From the NCBI GenBank assembly GCA_027021685.1, contig JALUTW010000247.1, forward strand, positions 1 through 10,626: 10,626 nt of DNA, read 5' to 3'. Every line of letters starts with the position of its first letter. Position 1 is the first letter of the stretch. A model generated the notes under the pieces. It ran no database searches, was not told the DNA's origin, and was given only the letters and a program-made list of their open reading frames with translations. Source of the DNA: Chromatiales bacterium (lineage in GTDB: Bacteria > Pseudomonadota > Gammaproteobacteria > CAMYNG01). Position numbers and translations under genes: made by a program. Below are positions 1-6,160 of this stretch, one piece after another.

Positions 1-462
1 AGCCGTGGGTACTGGGTGGGGTTTGCGACGGACACGGGGAGGGTGGAGCTGGACCGCAACTTTGCCCGTTACGAGCGCTGGGGCCACGAGGTGGGCAAGT
101 ACCCGCCCAATCCGCTGGGGCTGTACGACATGAGCGGAAACGTTCAGGAATGGGTGCTGGACTGGTACGCGGCGGATTACTACGAGCGCTCGCCGGAGCG
201 CAACCCGCGGGGCCCGGAGGCGGGGACGAAGAAGGTGCTGCGGGGCGGAAATTACCGGGAGTCGCCGGGCGGGTCCACGGTGTACGGCCGGCGGCCGGGG
301 AAGCCGGACAAGGGGGTATACATTGACGGCTTCCGCTGTGTGGTGAACGTCTCCGAGCCGCTGCCCGGGGCGAGGGTGCCGGATCTCGAGGCCATCGATG
401 CCTACCTGCGGCCGCGGGAGGATTTACCGGTCAGGCCCATGCCCCGCATCCACGGGCCGTAA
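1..462 (+). CDS. SUMF1/formylglycine-generating-enzyme-like protein, 3' part
   Basis: The frame is open from the first base, so the gene begins upstream; about 153 residues of its C-terminal part are visible and it ends in TAA at 460-462. The C-terminal FGE-sulfatase (SUMF1) fold is recognised by GLYDMSGNVQEWVLDWY, followed by KKVLRGGNYRES and the closing DGFRCVV. Proteins with this domain include sulfatase-activating enzymes, but many bacterial members are non-catalytic binding or maturation factors. The stretch between RGGNY and GFRC contains no cysteine, whereas true formylglycine-generating enzymes carry their active-site cysteine pair there, so this copy is probably not a sulfatase activator. 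A proline- and arginine-rich tail of about 35 residues follows the domain. N-terminal domains, any signal peptide and the true function cannot be seen. Confidence 0.85.
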   Translation, partial: SRGYWVGFATDTGRVELDRNFARYERWGHEVGKYPPNPLGLYDMSGNVQEWVLDWYAADYYERSPERNPRGPEAGTKKVLRGGNYRESPGGSTVYGRRPGKPDKGVYIDGFRCVVNVSEPLPGARVPDLEAIDAYLRPREDLPVRPMPRIHGP

Positions 463-504
463 TTCAGAGGACGGAGGACAGAGGACGGAGGACAGAGGGG
501 CGCA

Positions 505-532
505 GGGTGTGATGGCGAAGCCCTCATATCCC
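505..532 (+). repeat. Imperfect palindrome, copy 1
   Basis: The arm GGGTGTGATGGC, a GAA loop and the arm GCCCTCATATCCC form an imperfect hairpin, with mismatches or a bulge in the right arm. It is the degenerate partner of the perfect palindrome at 645-669. No run of T follows, so it does not look like an intrinsic terminator for the preceding gene. Confidence 0.55.
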
Positions 533-566
533 ATGCGGCTGATCCGATTCTCAATGCAACAAGAAC

Positions 567-598
567 CTCTGCGATCTCTGCGTTTTTGCGTCTCTGCG
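567..598. repeat. Three CTCTGCG units
   Basis: CTCTGCG occurs at 567-573, 576-582 and 592-598, separated by 2 and 9 bases, with a run of five T between the second and third. On the other strand it reads as CGCAGAG repeats. Its position between the two palindrome copies suggests it belongs to the same composite element. No function can be assigned. Confidence 0.6.
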
Positions 599-644
599 TT
601 TCAGAGGACAGACGACGGAAGACGGAGGACAGATGACCGTGTAG

Positions 645-669
645 GGTGCGATGGCGAAGCCATCGCACC
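645..669. repeat. Perfect 11-bp palindrome, copy 2
   Basis: GGTGCGATGGC (645-655) and GCCATCGCACC (659-669) are exact reverse complements around a GAA loop. The preceding GTA and the GGTGCGAT...ATCGCACC form resemble small palindromic repeats scattered in many proteobacterial genomes. That resemblance is from general recall, not a database match. Confidence 0.7.
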
Positions 670-827
670 GCCCCCGGCAGTCGCCGCTGGGTTCAGAGGA
701 CAGAGGATGGAAGGCAGGGGACAGAGGGCGGAGGACGAAGGAGGAGAGACGGCACGTGGGAGGCCGGGCGCGCGCAGTGATGGAATATTCTTGATTCATG
801 ACTGTAATGGCAAAGGGAGACAAGTAA

Positions 828-1397
828 ATGTCATGTGATACACCGGGGATTCGCGGGATGGTTTTGGGCATGGTCCTGGGGGCGTGCCTTGGCTGTTCCA
901 AACAGAGCGCCGCCGAAGGGCGGCCGCCATTGTTCACCGATTTTCCGGTTGTCAAGCCCAGGACGGTTGTGGCGGGTCAGCAGATATCAGTGTACAACAG
1001 CCTTACCTTGTTGGAAGGTGATGTTGAAAAGCCGAAAGTTTTTATCAAGACGTTGGTGTGCAAAGTTGGGGAATATGCTGTATCCACCAATCGGTGTTTT
1101 GCTGTGCTTGATGTGTCTTGTGATTCTCTGGCCCGGATCGAGATACCCATGCGGGCAGGCATGAGCAAACAGGTGGATGCAAATGGGTCGCTGCTTAAGA
1201 CGCTGGATGAGTGGGGGTTGAAACACGGTCGGAAAGACGTGATGACGAGACAACGGCTGTCGATTCCGCATGATGCCCAGCCAGGAGCATACGATGTCTG
1301 GTATACGGCGGGAATATCCGAATCGGCATCCTGCGATGGCGTGAGAGAGTGGTTGCCAGCTCGCTACGAGAGGATACACATCGGCAGGGGTGATTGA
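828..1397 (+). CDS. Orphan low-GC putative lipoprotein
   Basis: This encodes 189 residues. The ATG at 828 is preceded by AAGGGAGA (813-820), a good ribosome-binding site about 7 bases away. The N-terminus has a short hydrophobic stretch, MVLGMVLGACLGC (residues 11-23). LGAC gives a plausible lipobox with Cys20 as the lipidated residue, and Cys23 is the alternative, so the protein is probably anchored to a membrane facing the periplasm. The rest is soluble, mixed alpha/beta, with cysteines at residues 78, 89 and 97 and a late YDVWYTAG strand of the kind seen in Ig-like folds; no family was recognised. Base composition is about half G+C (several 60-base lines count 24-34 G+C) against about 44 of 60 in the transporter genes downstream. 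Together with the repeats in front of it, this suggests acquisition by transfer. Confidence 0.75.
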   Translation: MSCDTPGIRGMVLGMVLGACLGCSKQSAAEGRPPLFTDFPVVKPRTVVAGQQISVYNSLTLLEGDVEKPKVFIKTLVCKVGEYAVSTNRCFAVLDVSCDSLARIEIPMRAGMSKQVDANGSLLKTLDEWGLKHGRKDVMTRQRLSIPHDAQPGAYDVWYTAGISESASCDGVREWLPARYERIHIGRGD

Positions 1398-1505
1398 GCT
1401 ATCTGAGTATCCGGCCATCGACCGAACCTTTCTCATTTCGTGATCCGAGCCGTGTGGTTTTCATGGGTGCGGCCACGAGGTAATCATGCCGGTTTGTTAT
1501 TCCCT

Positions 1506-1540
1506 ACAGGTTGCATCGTACCGGCGATGGGGTAACCTGT
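1506..1540 (+). promoter_or_regulatory. Stem-loop in the leader of the ump operon
   Basis: ACAGGTT (1506-1512) pairs with AACCTGT (1534-1540). Inside it CATCG (1514-1518) pairs with CGATG (1525-1529) around the loop TACCGG. The hairpin ends 10 bases before the purine-rich ribosome-binding region of the first transporter gene. CCTG (1536-1539) can pair instead with CAGG (1545-1548), so two mutually exclusive folds are possible. The site could be an RNA switch, an mRNA-stability hairpin or a repressor site. No promoter with a convincing -35/-10 pair was found in 1398-1505. Confidence 0.45.
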
Positions 1541-1550
1541 GCCGCAGGCA

Positions 1551-1564
1551 GGGGAGGAGCAGGA
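1551..1564 (+). promoter_or_regulatory. Ribosome-binding region fixing the umpA start
   Basis: GGGGAGGAG (1551-1559) and AGGA (1561-1564) lie 11 and 6 bases before the GTG at 1571. The upstream in-frame TTG at 1511 lies inside the leader stem-loop and has no such site. This favours the GTG. Confidence 0.6.
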
Positions 1565-1570
1565 CCGGCA

Positions 1571-2305
1571 GTGAAGTCACCGTTGGACGGACTGGGCAAG
1601 TCGTTGCTGGACAGTGTGCGCGACCTGTTGCCCATTCTGCTGGTCATCGGCTTCTTCCAGCTCGTGGTGCTGCAGCAGCCCATTCCCCAGCTGGGGCGGC
1701 TGTTGGCCGGCACCCTGCTGGTGGTGGCGGGGCTGACCCTGTTCGTGCGCGGGCTGGAAATGGGGCTGTTTCCCATCGGCGAGGCCCTGGCCCACGCCTT
1801 CGCCCGCAAGGGCAGCCTGTTCTGGCTGCTGGCGTTTGCATTTGCCCTGGGCTTCGGCACCACGGTGGCGGAACCGGCCCTCATTGCGGTGGCGGGCAAG
1901 GCGGCGGAGGCCGCGGCGGAGGCAGGGCTCATCGCCCGCGACAGGGCGGCGCTGGAGCGCTACGCCGACGGCCTGCGCCTGGCGGTGGCGCTGTCGGTGG
2001 GGGTGGCCATCGTCCTGGGCGTGATCCGGATCCTCAAGGGCTGGCCGCTGCACTGGCTCATCATCGGCGGCTATGCCGGGGTGGTGGTCATGACCGCCTT
2101 CGCGCCGCCCGAGATCGTGGGCATCGCCTATGATTCGGGTGGGGTGACCACGTCCACCATCACGGTGCCGCTGGTCACCGCCCTGGGGGTGGGCCTGGCC
2201 AGCAGCATCCGCGGGCGCAATCCCATGGTGGACGGTTTCGGCCTCATAGCCTTCGCCTCGCTGACCCCCATGATCTTCGTCATGGCCTACGGCATGGTGG
2301 TGTGA
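1571..2305 (+). CDS. umpA: DUF1538 membrane protein, UmpA-like antiporter subunit
   Basis: From the GTG at 1571 this gives 244 residues, almost all hydrophobic membrane segments with short loops. Two family signatures stand out: GFGTTVAEPALIAVA (from residue 94) and YDSGGVTTSTITVPLVTALG (from residue 187), followed by DGFGLIAFASLTP. These are hallmarks of DUF1538. A paired DUF1538 system from Halomonas, UmpAB, was reported as a two-component Na+(Li+,K+)/H+ antiporter when both proteins are expressed, so cation/proton exchange across the inner membrane is the best guess. The partner UmpB starts one base after this stop codon, consistent with a heteromeric complex. The longer TTG-started form (264 residues) is less likely because its first codons fall in a stem-loop. 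The substrate cation cannot be read from the sequence. Confidence 0.85.
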   Translation: MKSPLDGLGKSLLDSVRDLLPILLVIGFFQLVVLQQPIPQLGRLLAGTLLVVAGLTLFVRGLEMGLFPIGEALAHAFARKGSLFWLLAFAFALGFGTTVAEPALIAVAGKAAEAAAEAGLIARDRAALERYADGLRLAVALSVGVAIVLGVIRILKGWPLHWLIIGGYAGVVVMTAFAPPEIVGIAYDSGGVTTSTITVPLVTALGVGLASSIRGRNPMVDGFGLIAFASLTPMIFVMAYGMVV

Positions 2306-2306
2306 T

Positions 2307-3080
2307 ATGGAGTTCCTGGCGCTGGTGGCCGACGCGGTGCGCTCCACGCTGGTGGATGTGCTGCCCATCCTGGTCATCATCCTGTTTTTCCAGCTGGTGG
2401 TGATCCGGCGGCCCCTGCCCAACCTGCGGCGCATGCTGCAGGGCTCGGTCTACGTGCTGCTGGGGCTGGCCCTGTTCCTGGTGGGGCTGGAGGAGGCCCT
2501 GTTCCCGCTGGGCGAGATCATGGCCCGCCAGCTCACGGACCCGGCCTTCATTCACGGTGTCGCCCACCGCGAGGGGATGGCCCTGTCGTGGTCCGATTAC
2601 TACTGGGTCTATCTGTTCGCCGCGGCCATCGGTTTTTCCACCACCATTGCCGAGCCGTCGCTCATCGCCGTGGCCATCAAGGCCGGGGAGGTCTCGGGCG
2701 GCACCGTCAACCCGTGGGGACTGCGCATCGCTGTGGCCCTGGGCGTGGCGGCGGGGATTGCCCTGGGGGCCTTTCGCATCGTCACCGGCACCCCGCTGCA
2801 CTGGTATATCATCGCCGGCTACGTGGTGGTGCTGGCCCAGACCGTGTACGCCCCGCGGGCCATCATTCCGCTGGCCTACGACTCCGGGGGGGTGACCACC
2901 TCCACCGTGACGGTGCCGCTGGTCACGGCCCTGGGGCTGGGCCTGGCGGGCACGGTGCCGGGGCGCAGCGTCATCATCGACGGCTTCGGCCTCATCGCCT
3001 TCGCCAGCCTGTTTCCCATCATGACCGTCATGGGCTACGCCCAGCTGGGCCGGTGGCGTGCCCGCCGGGCACAACGCTAG
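2307..3080 (+). CDS. umpB: DUF1538 membrane protein, UmpB-like antiporter subunit
   Basis: This 257-residue polytopic membrane protein is clearly paralogous to the preceding gene. It repeats the same motifs: GFSTTIAEPSLIAVA (from residue 109), AYDSGGVTTSTVTVPL (from residue 190) and DGFGLIAFASLFP (from residue 225). It differs by an extra segment of about 20 residues (around 78-99, with HGVAHREG and SWSDYYW) and by a basic C-terminal tail, RWRARRAQR, likely cytoplasmic. The ATG lies one base after the umpA stop, so translation is probably coupled. Its TAG stop overlaps the AGGAGG ribosome-binding site of the next gene (3079-3084). Neither subunit shows an ATPase domain, so transport is presumably driven by an ion gradient. 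Assignment as the second antiporter subunit rests on the tandem arrangement known from the UmpAB system. Confidence 0.85.
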   Translation: MEFLALVADAVRSTLVDVLPILVIILFFQLVVIRRPLPNLRRMLQGSVYVLLGLALFLVGLEEALFPLGEIMARQLTDPAFIHGVAHREGMALSWSDYYWVYLFAAAIGFSTTIAEPSLIAVAIKAGEVSGGTVNPWGLRIAVALGVAAGIALGAFRIVTGTPLHWYIIAGYVVVLAQTVYAPRAIIPLAYDSGGVTTSTVTVPLVTALGLGLAGTVPGRSVIIDGFGLIAFASLFPIMTVMGYAQLGRWRARRAQR

Positions 3081-3092
3081 GAGGACTCCGCC

Positions 3093-3443
3093 ATGCACTT
3101 CAAGCTCATCATCGCCCTGGTGGAGGACCGCAAGACCGATGCCGTGCTGCGGGCGGCCCGGGACTGCGGCGCCACCGGGGCCACCGTCATCAACCATGCG
3201 CGTGGCGAGGGCCTGGAGCAGGCCAGGACCTTCTTCGGCCTGTCGCTGGAGACCGCGCGTGATGTATTGTTCTTCCTGGTGGAGGAACACCTGAGCCGCA
3301 AGATCCTGGAACGCATCGCCGAGGTGGGCGAGTTCGACCAGGCGCCGGGCACCGGCATCGCCTTCCAGATCGACGTGGAGGACGCCGTCGGTGTGGCCCA
3401 CCAGGTGGCGCGGCTGAGCGAGGTGGTGGAGGAAGAGATATGA
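3093..3443 (+). CDS. P-II-like nucleotide-sensing regulator
   Basis: This 116-residue protein has P-II size and pattern. It opens with the strand HFKLIIALVED and a helix, DAVLRAARDCGATGATV. A T-loop region follows around residues 37-58 (GEGLEQARTFFGLSLETA), then VLFFLVEE, the helix SRKILERIAEVG, and a B-loop-like PGTGIAFQIDVEDAVGV. The T-loop has no tyrosine where GlnB/GlnK are uridylylated, so covalent control by GlnD is unlikely. Family knowledge suggests a trimer that binds adenine nucleotides and docks on a partner; here the partner is probably the UmpA/UmpB transporter encoded just upstream, as GlnK docks on AmtB. A strong AGGAGG site lies 8 bases before the ATG. The stop overlaps the next start in an ATGA. 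Ligand and partner are inferred. Confidence 0.85.
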   Translation: MHFKLIIALVEDRKTDAVLRAARDCGATGATVINHARGEGLEQARTFFGLSLETARDVLFFLVEEHLSRKILERIAEVGEFDQAPGTGIAFQIDVEDAVGVAHQVARLSEVVEEEI

Positions 3444-3853
3444 GCGAACGCAAGGTCATCCGGGTGCGGGACGTCATGAAGACCGAGGTGGACCTCATCG
3501 ACGGCCTCGAGACCATCGCCGACGCCATGCGCAAGATGAAGCACGTGGAGACCAAGTGCCTCATCGTCAAGAAGCGCCATGAAGACGACGAGTACGGCAT
3601 CCTCCTGCTGTCGGACATCGCCCGCCAGGTCCTGGCCCGGGACAAGGCTCCGGACCGGGTCAACGTGTACGAGGTCATGAGCAAGCCGGTCATCAGCGTG
3701 GATCCCATGATGGACATCCGCTACTGCGCGCGGCTGTTCTCGCGCTTCGACCTGTCACGGGCGCCGGTCATCGATCGCGACGGCGAGGTGGTGGGCGTGG
3801 TGAGCTTCACCGACATGGTACTCAAGGGCCTGCATCTCCAGCAGTCCGGCTGA
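3440..3853 (+). CDS. Stand-alone CBS-pair protein
   Basis: This encodes 137 residues made almost wholly of two CBS domains (about 8-66 and 76-133). The first contains VRDVMKTEVDLIDGLETIADAM and ends in GILLLSDIARQVL, abridged here as two separate anchors: VRDVMK near the start and LLLSDIAR near the end. The second runs from VYEVMSKPVISVDP to VVGVVSFTDMVLKG. The SDIAR and FTDMV positions correspond to the Thr/Ser-x-x-Asp motif that contacts ribose in adenosine-binding CBS pairs. There is no enzymatic or membrane domain, so it should act as a nucleotide-responsive regulatory subunit in the cytoplasm. It overlaps the P-II-like gene by four bases (ATGA), implying coupled translation and a shared target, most simply the antiporter. 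Which nucleotide it binds is not visible. Confidence 0.85.
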   Translation: MSERKVIRVRDVMKTEVDLIDGLETIADAMRKMKHVETKCLIVKKRHEDDEYGILLLSDIARQVLARDKAPDRVNVYEVMSKPVISVDPMMDIRYCARLFSRFDLSRAPVIDRDGEVVGVVSFTDMVLKGLHLQQSG

Positions 3854-3858
3854 CCCCC

Positions 3859-4440
3859 ATGCAGGTGGACCCCGCCAGCGGCCTGCTGGACGCCGCGCGC
3901 CAGTGCCCGTCGCCCAACTGCGACGAGCGTCCTGCCGGCTGCACCGTGGACCTGGTGGTCATCCATGGCATCAGCCTGCCGCCGGGGGAGTTCGGCGGTC
4001 CCCACATCGATGCCCTCTTCACCAACCGCCTGGACCCGGAGGCCCATCCCTACTTTGCAGGGATCGCCGGAATGAAGGTCTCCAGCCACCTGCTCATCCG
4101 CCGCGACGGCGAGGTGGTGCAGTACGTGCCTTTCCACCGGCGGGCCTGGCACGCGGGGGAGTCCCGCTTCGGCGGGCGCACCGCCTGCAACGATTTCTCC
4201 ATCGGCATCGAGCTGGAAGGCACCGACGAGACGCCTTACGCCGAGGCCCAGTACGCGTGCCTGCCGCGGGTGCTGGCCGCCCTCATGCGGGCCTATCCCG
4301 CCGTGACCCCGGAACGGGTGGTGGGCCACTGCGACATCGCGCCCGGACGCAAGACGGACCCCGGCCCGGCTTTCGACTGGGCGCGCCTGCGCGCCGGCCT
4401 CCATCTGGCCCTGCACGGACCGGGGCACCCGCCGGGCTGA
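3859..4440 (+). CDS. ampD: 1,6-anhydro-N-acetylmuramyl-L-alanine amidase AmpD
   Basis: This 193-residue protein has AmpD's usual length. AmpD is a cytoplasmic zinc amidase that splits anhydro-muramyl peptides imported during cell-wall recycling; its loss derepresses AmpC beta-lactamase where AmpR is present. Zinc ligands are visible as His36 (LVVIHGISLPPGEFGG), His157 (VVGHCDIAPGRK) and Asp167 (KTDPGPAFDW), with Lys165 next to them. Also conserved are VSSHLLIRRDGEVVQYVPF, AWHAG (96-100) and CNDFSIGIELEGTD with catalytic-region glutamates 118 and 120. No signal peptide is present, as expected. The ATG lies five bases after the CBS stop and lacks an obvious ribosome-binding site, so it probably depends on coupling. 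The ampE gene follows, as in many proteobacteria. Confidence 0.95.
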   Translation: MQVDPASGLLDAARQCPSPNCDERPAGCTVDLVVIHGISLPPGEFGGPHIDALFTNRLDPEAHPYFAGIAGMKVSSHLLIRRDGEVVQYVPFHRRAWHAGESRFGGRTACNDFSIGIELEGTDETPYAEAQYACLPRVLAALMRAYPAVTPERVVGHCDIAPGRKTDPGPAFDWARLRAGLHLALHGPGHPPG

Positions 4441-4504
4441 TGCCTGTGATAGGCTGTGCCCCATCCGCACCGGGCAAGGACAACCCAGACCAACGACCCG
4501 TGCC

Positions 4505-5359
4505 ATGACCCTCGTCGCCGTACTGCTTGCACTGCTGCTGGAGCACTTCGTGGACGCCGTCCGCGACTGGCGCCGGTTGGACTGGTTCGACCGTTACAGC
4601 GCCGCGGTCTGGAATGTGCTGGAAGGACGCCCCTTCCGCGACGGCCCGGGTGGGGTGGCGCTGGTGGTGGGCGGCGTGACCCTGGCGGTGTGGCTGGTCT
4701 GGGCGCTGCTGGACGCCGCCGGCTGGCTGCTCGGTTTTCCCTTCGCGGTCCTGGTGCTGGTTTACACCTTCGGGCCCGGTGATCTGAACCAGGACGTGGA
4801 GGCCTACCTTGACGCCGCCCGTCGTGGCGACGCCGCCGCCGCCCGCCAGGCCGCGGCCGCCATCCTCGAGGCCGAGCCCCCGGCCGACCCGGCGCAGATG
4901 GCCGTGGCGGTGCACCGGGCCATCTTCGTCCAGCTCCACCGGCGCCTGCTGGGGGTGCTGTTCTGGTTCCTGGTGCTCGGGCCCGTGGGGGCGGCGCTGT
5001 ACCGTGCCGCCTGCCTGGCCCGTGCCGGCGGCATGGCGCTGGGCCGGGGTTACGGCGAGGCCGCGGCGTGGCTGGCGCAGATCCTGGACTGGCCGGGCAC
5101 CCGGCTCGAGGTGGCGGCCTTCGCCCTGGCCGGCAGTTTCGTGGACACTGTCTCCCGCGTGCGCAGCCTGGAGACCTGGCTCACCCGCGAGGGCGATGCC
5201 CTGGTGGCGGACGCCGGCGCCGGGGCCCTGGAACCCGAGACCGCGGGCGTGGAGGAAGAATGGGAGGCGGTGGCCGGCGCCCTGGCCCTGGCCCGGCGCG
5301 CGTTCCTGGTCTGGCTCGCCGTCATCGCCCTGCTCACCATCGCCGGCTGGGTGAGCTGA
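4505..5359 (+). CDS. ampE: AmpE-like inner-membrane protein
   Basis: This encodes 284 residues, the AmpE family length. It has an N-terminal segment (1-13), hydrophobic segments around 50-68 and 76-90 (ending VYTFGPGDLNQDV, a family signature), a segment at about 148-168 (LGVLFWFLVLGPVGAALYR) and a final segment at about 265-282. An alanine-rich soluble stretch lies at 100-140 and an acidic one near 245-255. AmpE is encoded with AmpD in proteobacteria and has been proposed to act in signalling of beta-lactamase induction; its biochemical role is uncertain. The 64-base gap after ampD contains no clear ribosome-binding site close to the ATG. The gene ends 12 bases from the convergent gene on the other strand. 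Confidence 0.88.
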   Translation: MTLVAVLLALLLEHFVDAVRDWRRLDWFDRYSAAVWNVLEGRPFRDGPGGVALVVGGVTLAVWLVWALLDAAGWLLGFPFAVLVLVYTFGPGDLNQDVEAYLDAARRGDAAAARQAAAAILEAEPPADPAQMAVAVHRAIFVQLHRRLLGVLFWFLVLGPVGAALYRAACLARAGGMALGRGYGEAAAWLAQILDWPGTRLEVAAFALAGSFVDTVSRVRSLETWLTREGDALVADAGAGALEPETAGVEEEWEAVAGALALARRAFLVWLAVIALLTIAGWVS

Positions 5360-5360
5360 A

Positions 5361-5384
5361 CGGCGCCCGGCCTACTCGGCGCCG
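5361..5384. terminator. Weak hairpin at the convergent gene ends
   Basis: CGGCGCC (5361-5367) and GGCGCCG (5378-5384) form a 7-bp stem with a 10-base loop, spanning the short gap and the stop of the minus-strand gene. There is no T-run on either side, so termination is only a possibility. Confidence 0.25.
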
Positions 5385-6151
5385 GCGGCCTGTTCCTGCC
5401 GGATCCGGCGCAGCCGCGGCACCTTGAGGCCGGCCTCGTCGGCCTGGGCCAGGGCCCGGGCCAGGCGCGCGGGGGCCGAGCGGCCCATGCACTGGTGATG
5501 GAGATCACCGGCGATGGCCTCTTCCAGGCCTTCGACCAGGCGTTCGCGGTCCAGGTGGTGGCCCACCCGCCAGGCCTGGATATCCATGACCTCGCCCGCC
5601 ACCTCCAGCGCCAGCTCCCGGTGCCGGTCCCACAGCTCGCCCACGGTGCCTCCCACCACCAGGCCGCAGATGTTGGTGGTGAGGATGTAGACGTTCTTGC
5701 GCACCAGCTCGTACTCCAGCTCGGCCTCGGTCTCCAGCTCCCAGCACGGGATGTCCAGGGACTCCAGCGCCTCTTCCACCAGCGGCGCCGCGGGGCCGTA
5801 GACCGGCGTGGGGATGAGGACCTTGTAGTCCTGGCCCTTCTTCTTCTCGAACCACACCACCACCACCGTGGGGTGGGCGATGTCGTGCTCCCGCCAGTCG
5901 GCCGGCAGCAGCTCGTTCTGCAAGAGGCCGGCACGGTCGCGCCAGGGCGCGGGCAGGCGCCGGAGCACCGGGTGGAGGTCGTCCTCGCCCACCGCCACCA
6001 GCGCCAGGGCCGGTGCCGGGACCGCCTTGGCCACGGCATCGATGTTGGTGCGGCGGGAGACGGGATAGACGGGGTGACTGGTGCGCAGGAATCCGCGCGT
6101 GAACACGCTCCCCATCTCGCCGATGCCGACGACCACCACCGGTTCCTGCAT
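5372..6151 (-). CDS. Rossmann-fold, ketopantoate-reductase-like protein of unknown substrate
   Basis: From the ATG at 6149-6151 this is 259 residues. The N-terminus VVVVGIGEMGSVFTRGFL carries GxGxxG at residues 9-14, a dinucleotide-binding beta-alpha-beta unit. LALVAVGEDDLHPVL and the LLQNELLP turn match the general layout of the ApbA/PanE (ketopantoate reductase) family. The C-terminal half is helical, with LVRKNVYILTTNICGL (149-164) where family members place the catalytic lysine; Lys152 is the candidate. Similarity is weak, so the true substrate is open and it should not be called PanE. The first ATG in the frame (6184) would add 11 residues, but the 6151 start has AAGGGGAG in front and is preferred. 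A TATAAT lies about 30 bases upstream, so it is probably transcribed alone. Confidence 0.7.
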   Translation of the reverse strand: MQEPVVVVGIGEMGSVFTRGFLRTSHPVYPVSRRTNIDAVAKAVPAPALALVAVGEDDLHPVLRRLPAPWRDRAGLLQNELLPADWREHDIAHPTVVVVWFEKKKGQDYKVLIPTPVYGPAAPLVEEALESLDIPCWELETEAELEYELVRKNVYILTTNICGLVVGGTVGELWDRHRELALEVAGEVMDIQAWRVGHHLDRERLVEGLEEAIAGDLHHQCMGRSAPARLARALAQADEAGLKVPRLRRIRQEQAAGAE

Positions 6152-6160
6152 GCCTGCGCA

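Larger units (their letters stand above)
464..743. repeat. Composite interspersed-repeat region between genes
   Basis: The 365 bases between the SUMF1-like gene and the lipoprotein gene hold no convincing gene. Three purine-rich tracts each begin near TTCAGAGGA: 464-500, 600-636 and 692-743. The first contains two exact tandem copies of GAGGACGGAGGACA (467-480, 481-494). The first two tracts are each followed by a near-palindrome with the shared core AGGGTGYGATGGCGAAGCC (504-522 and 643-661, 18 of 19 identical), so tract plus palindrome is duplicated with a spacing of about 137-139 bases. Between the copies lies a pyrimidine-rich block with CTCTGCG units. Open frames crossing this region on both strands are low-complexity translations of the repeats and are not annotated. 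Confidence 0.75.

Noticed and set aside
398..955. Open frames across the repeat region on both strands
   Set aside because: They translate the purine repeats and palindromes into low-complexity peptides, overlap each other and the lipoprotein gene, and have no family features.
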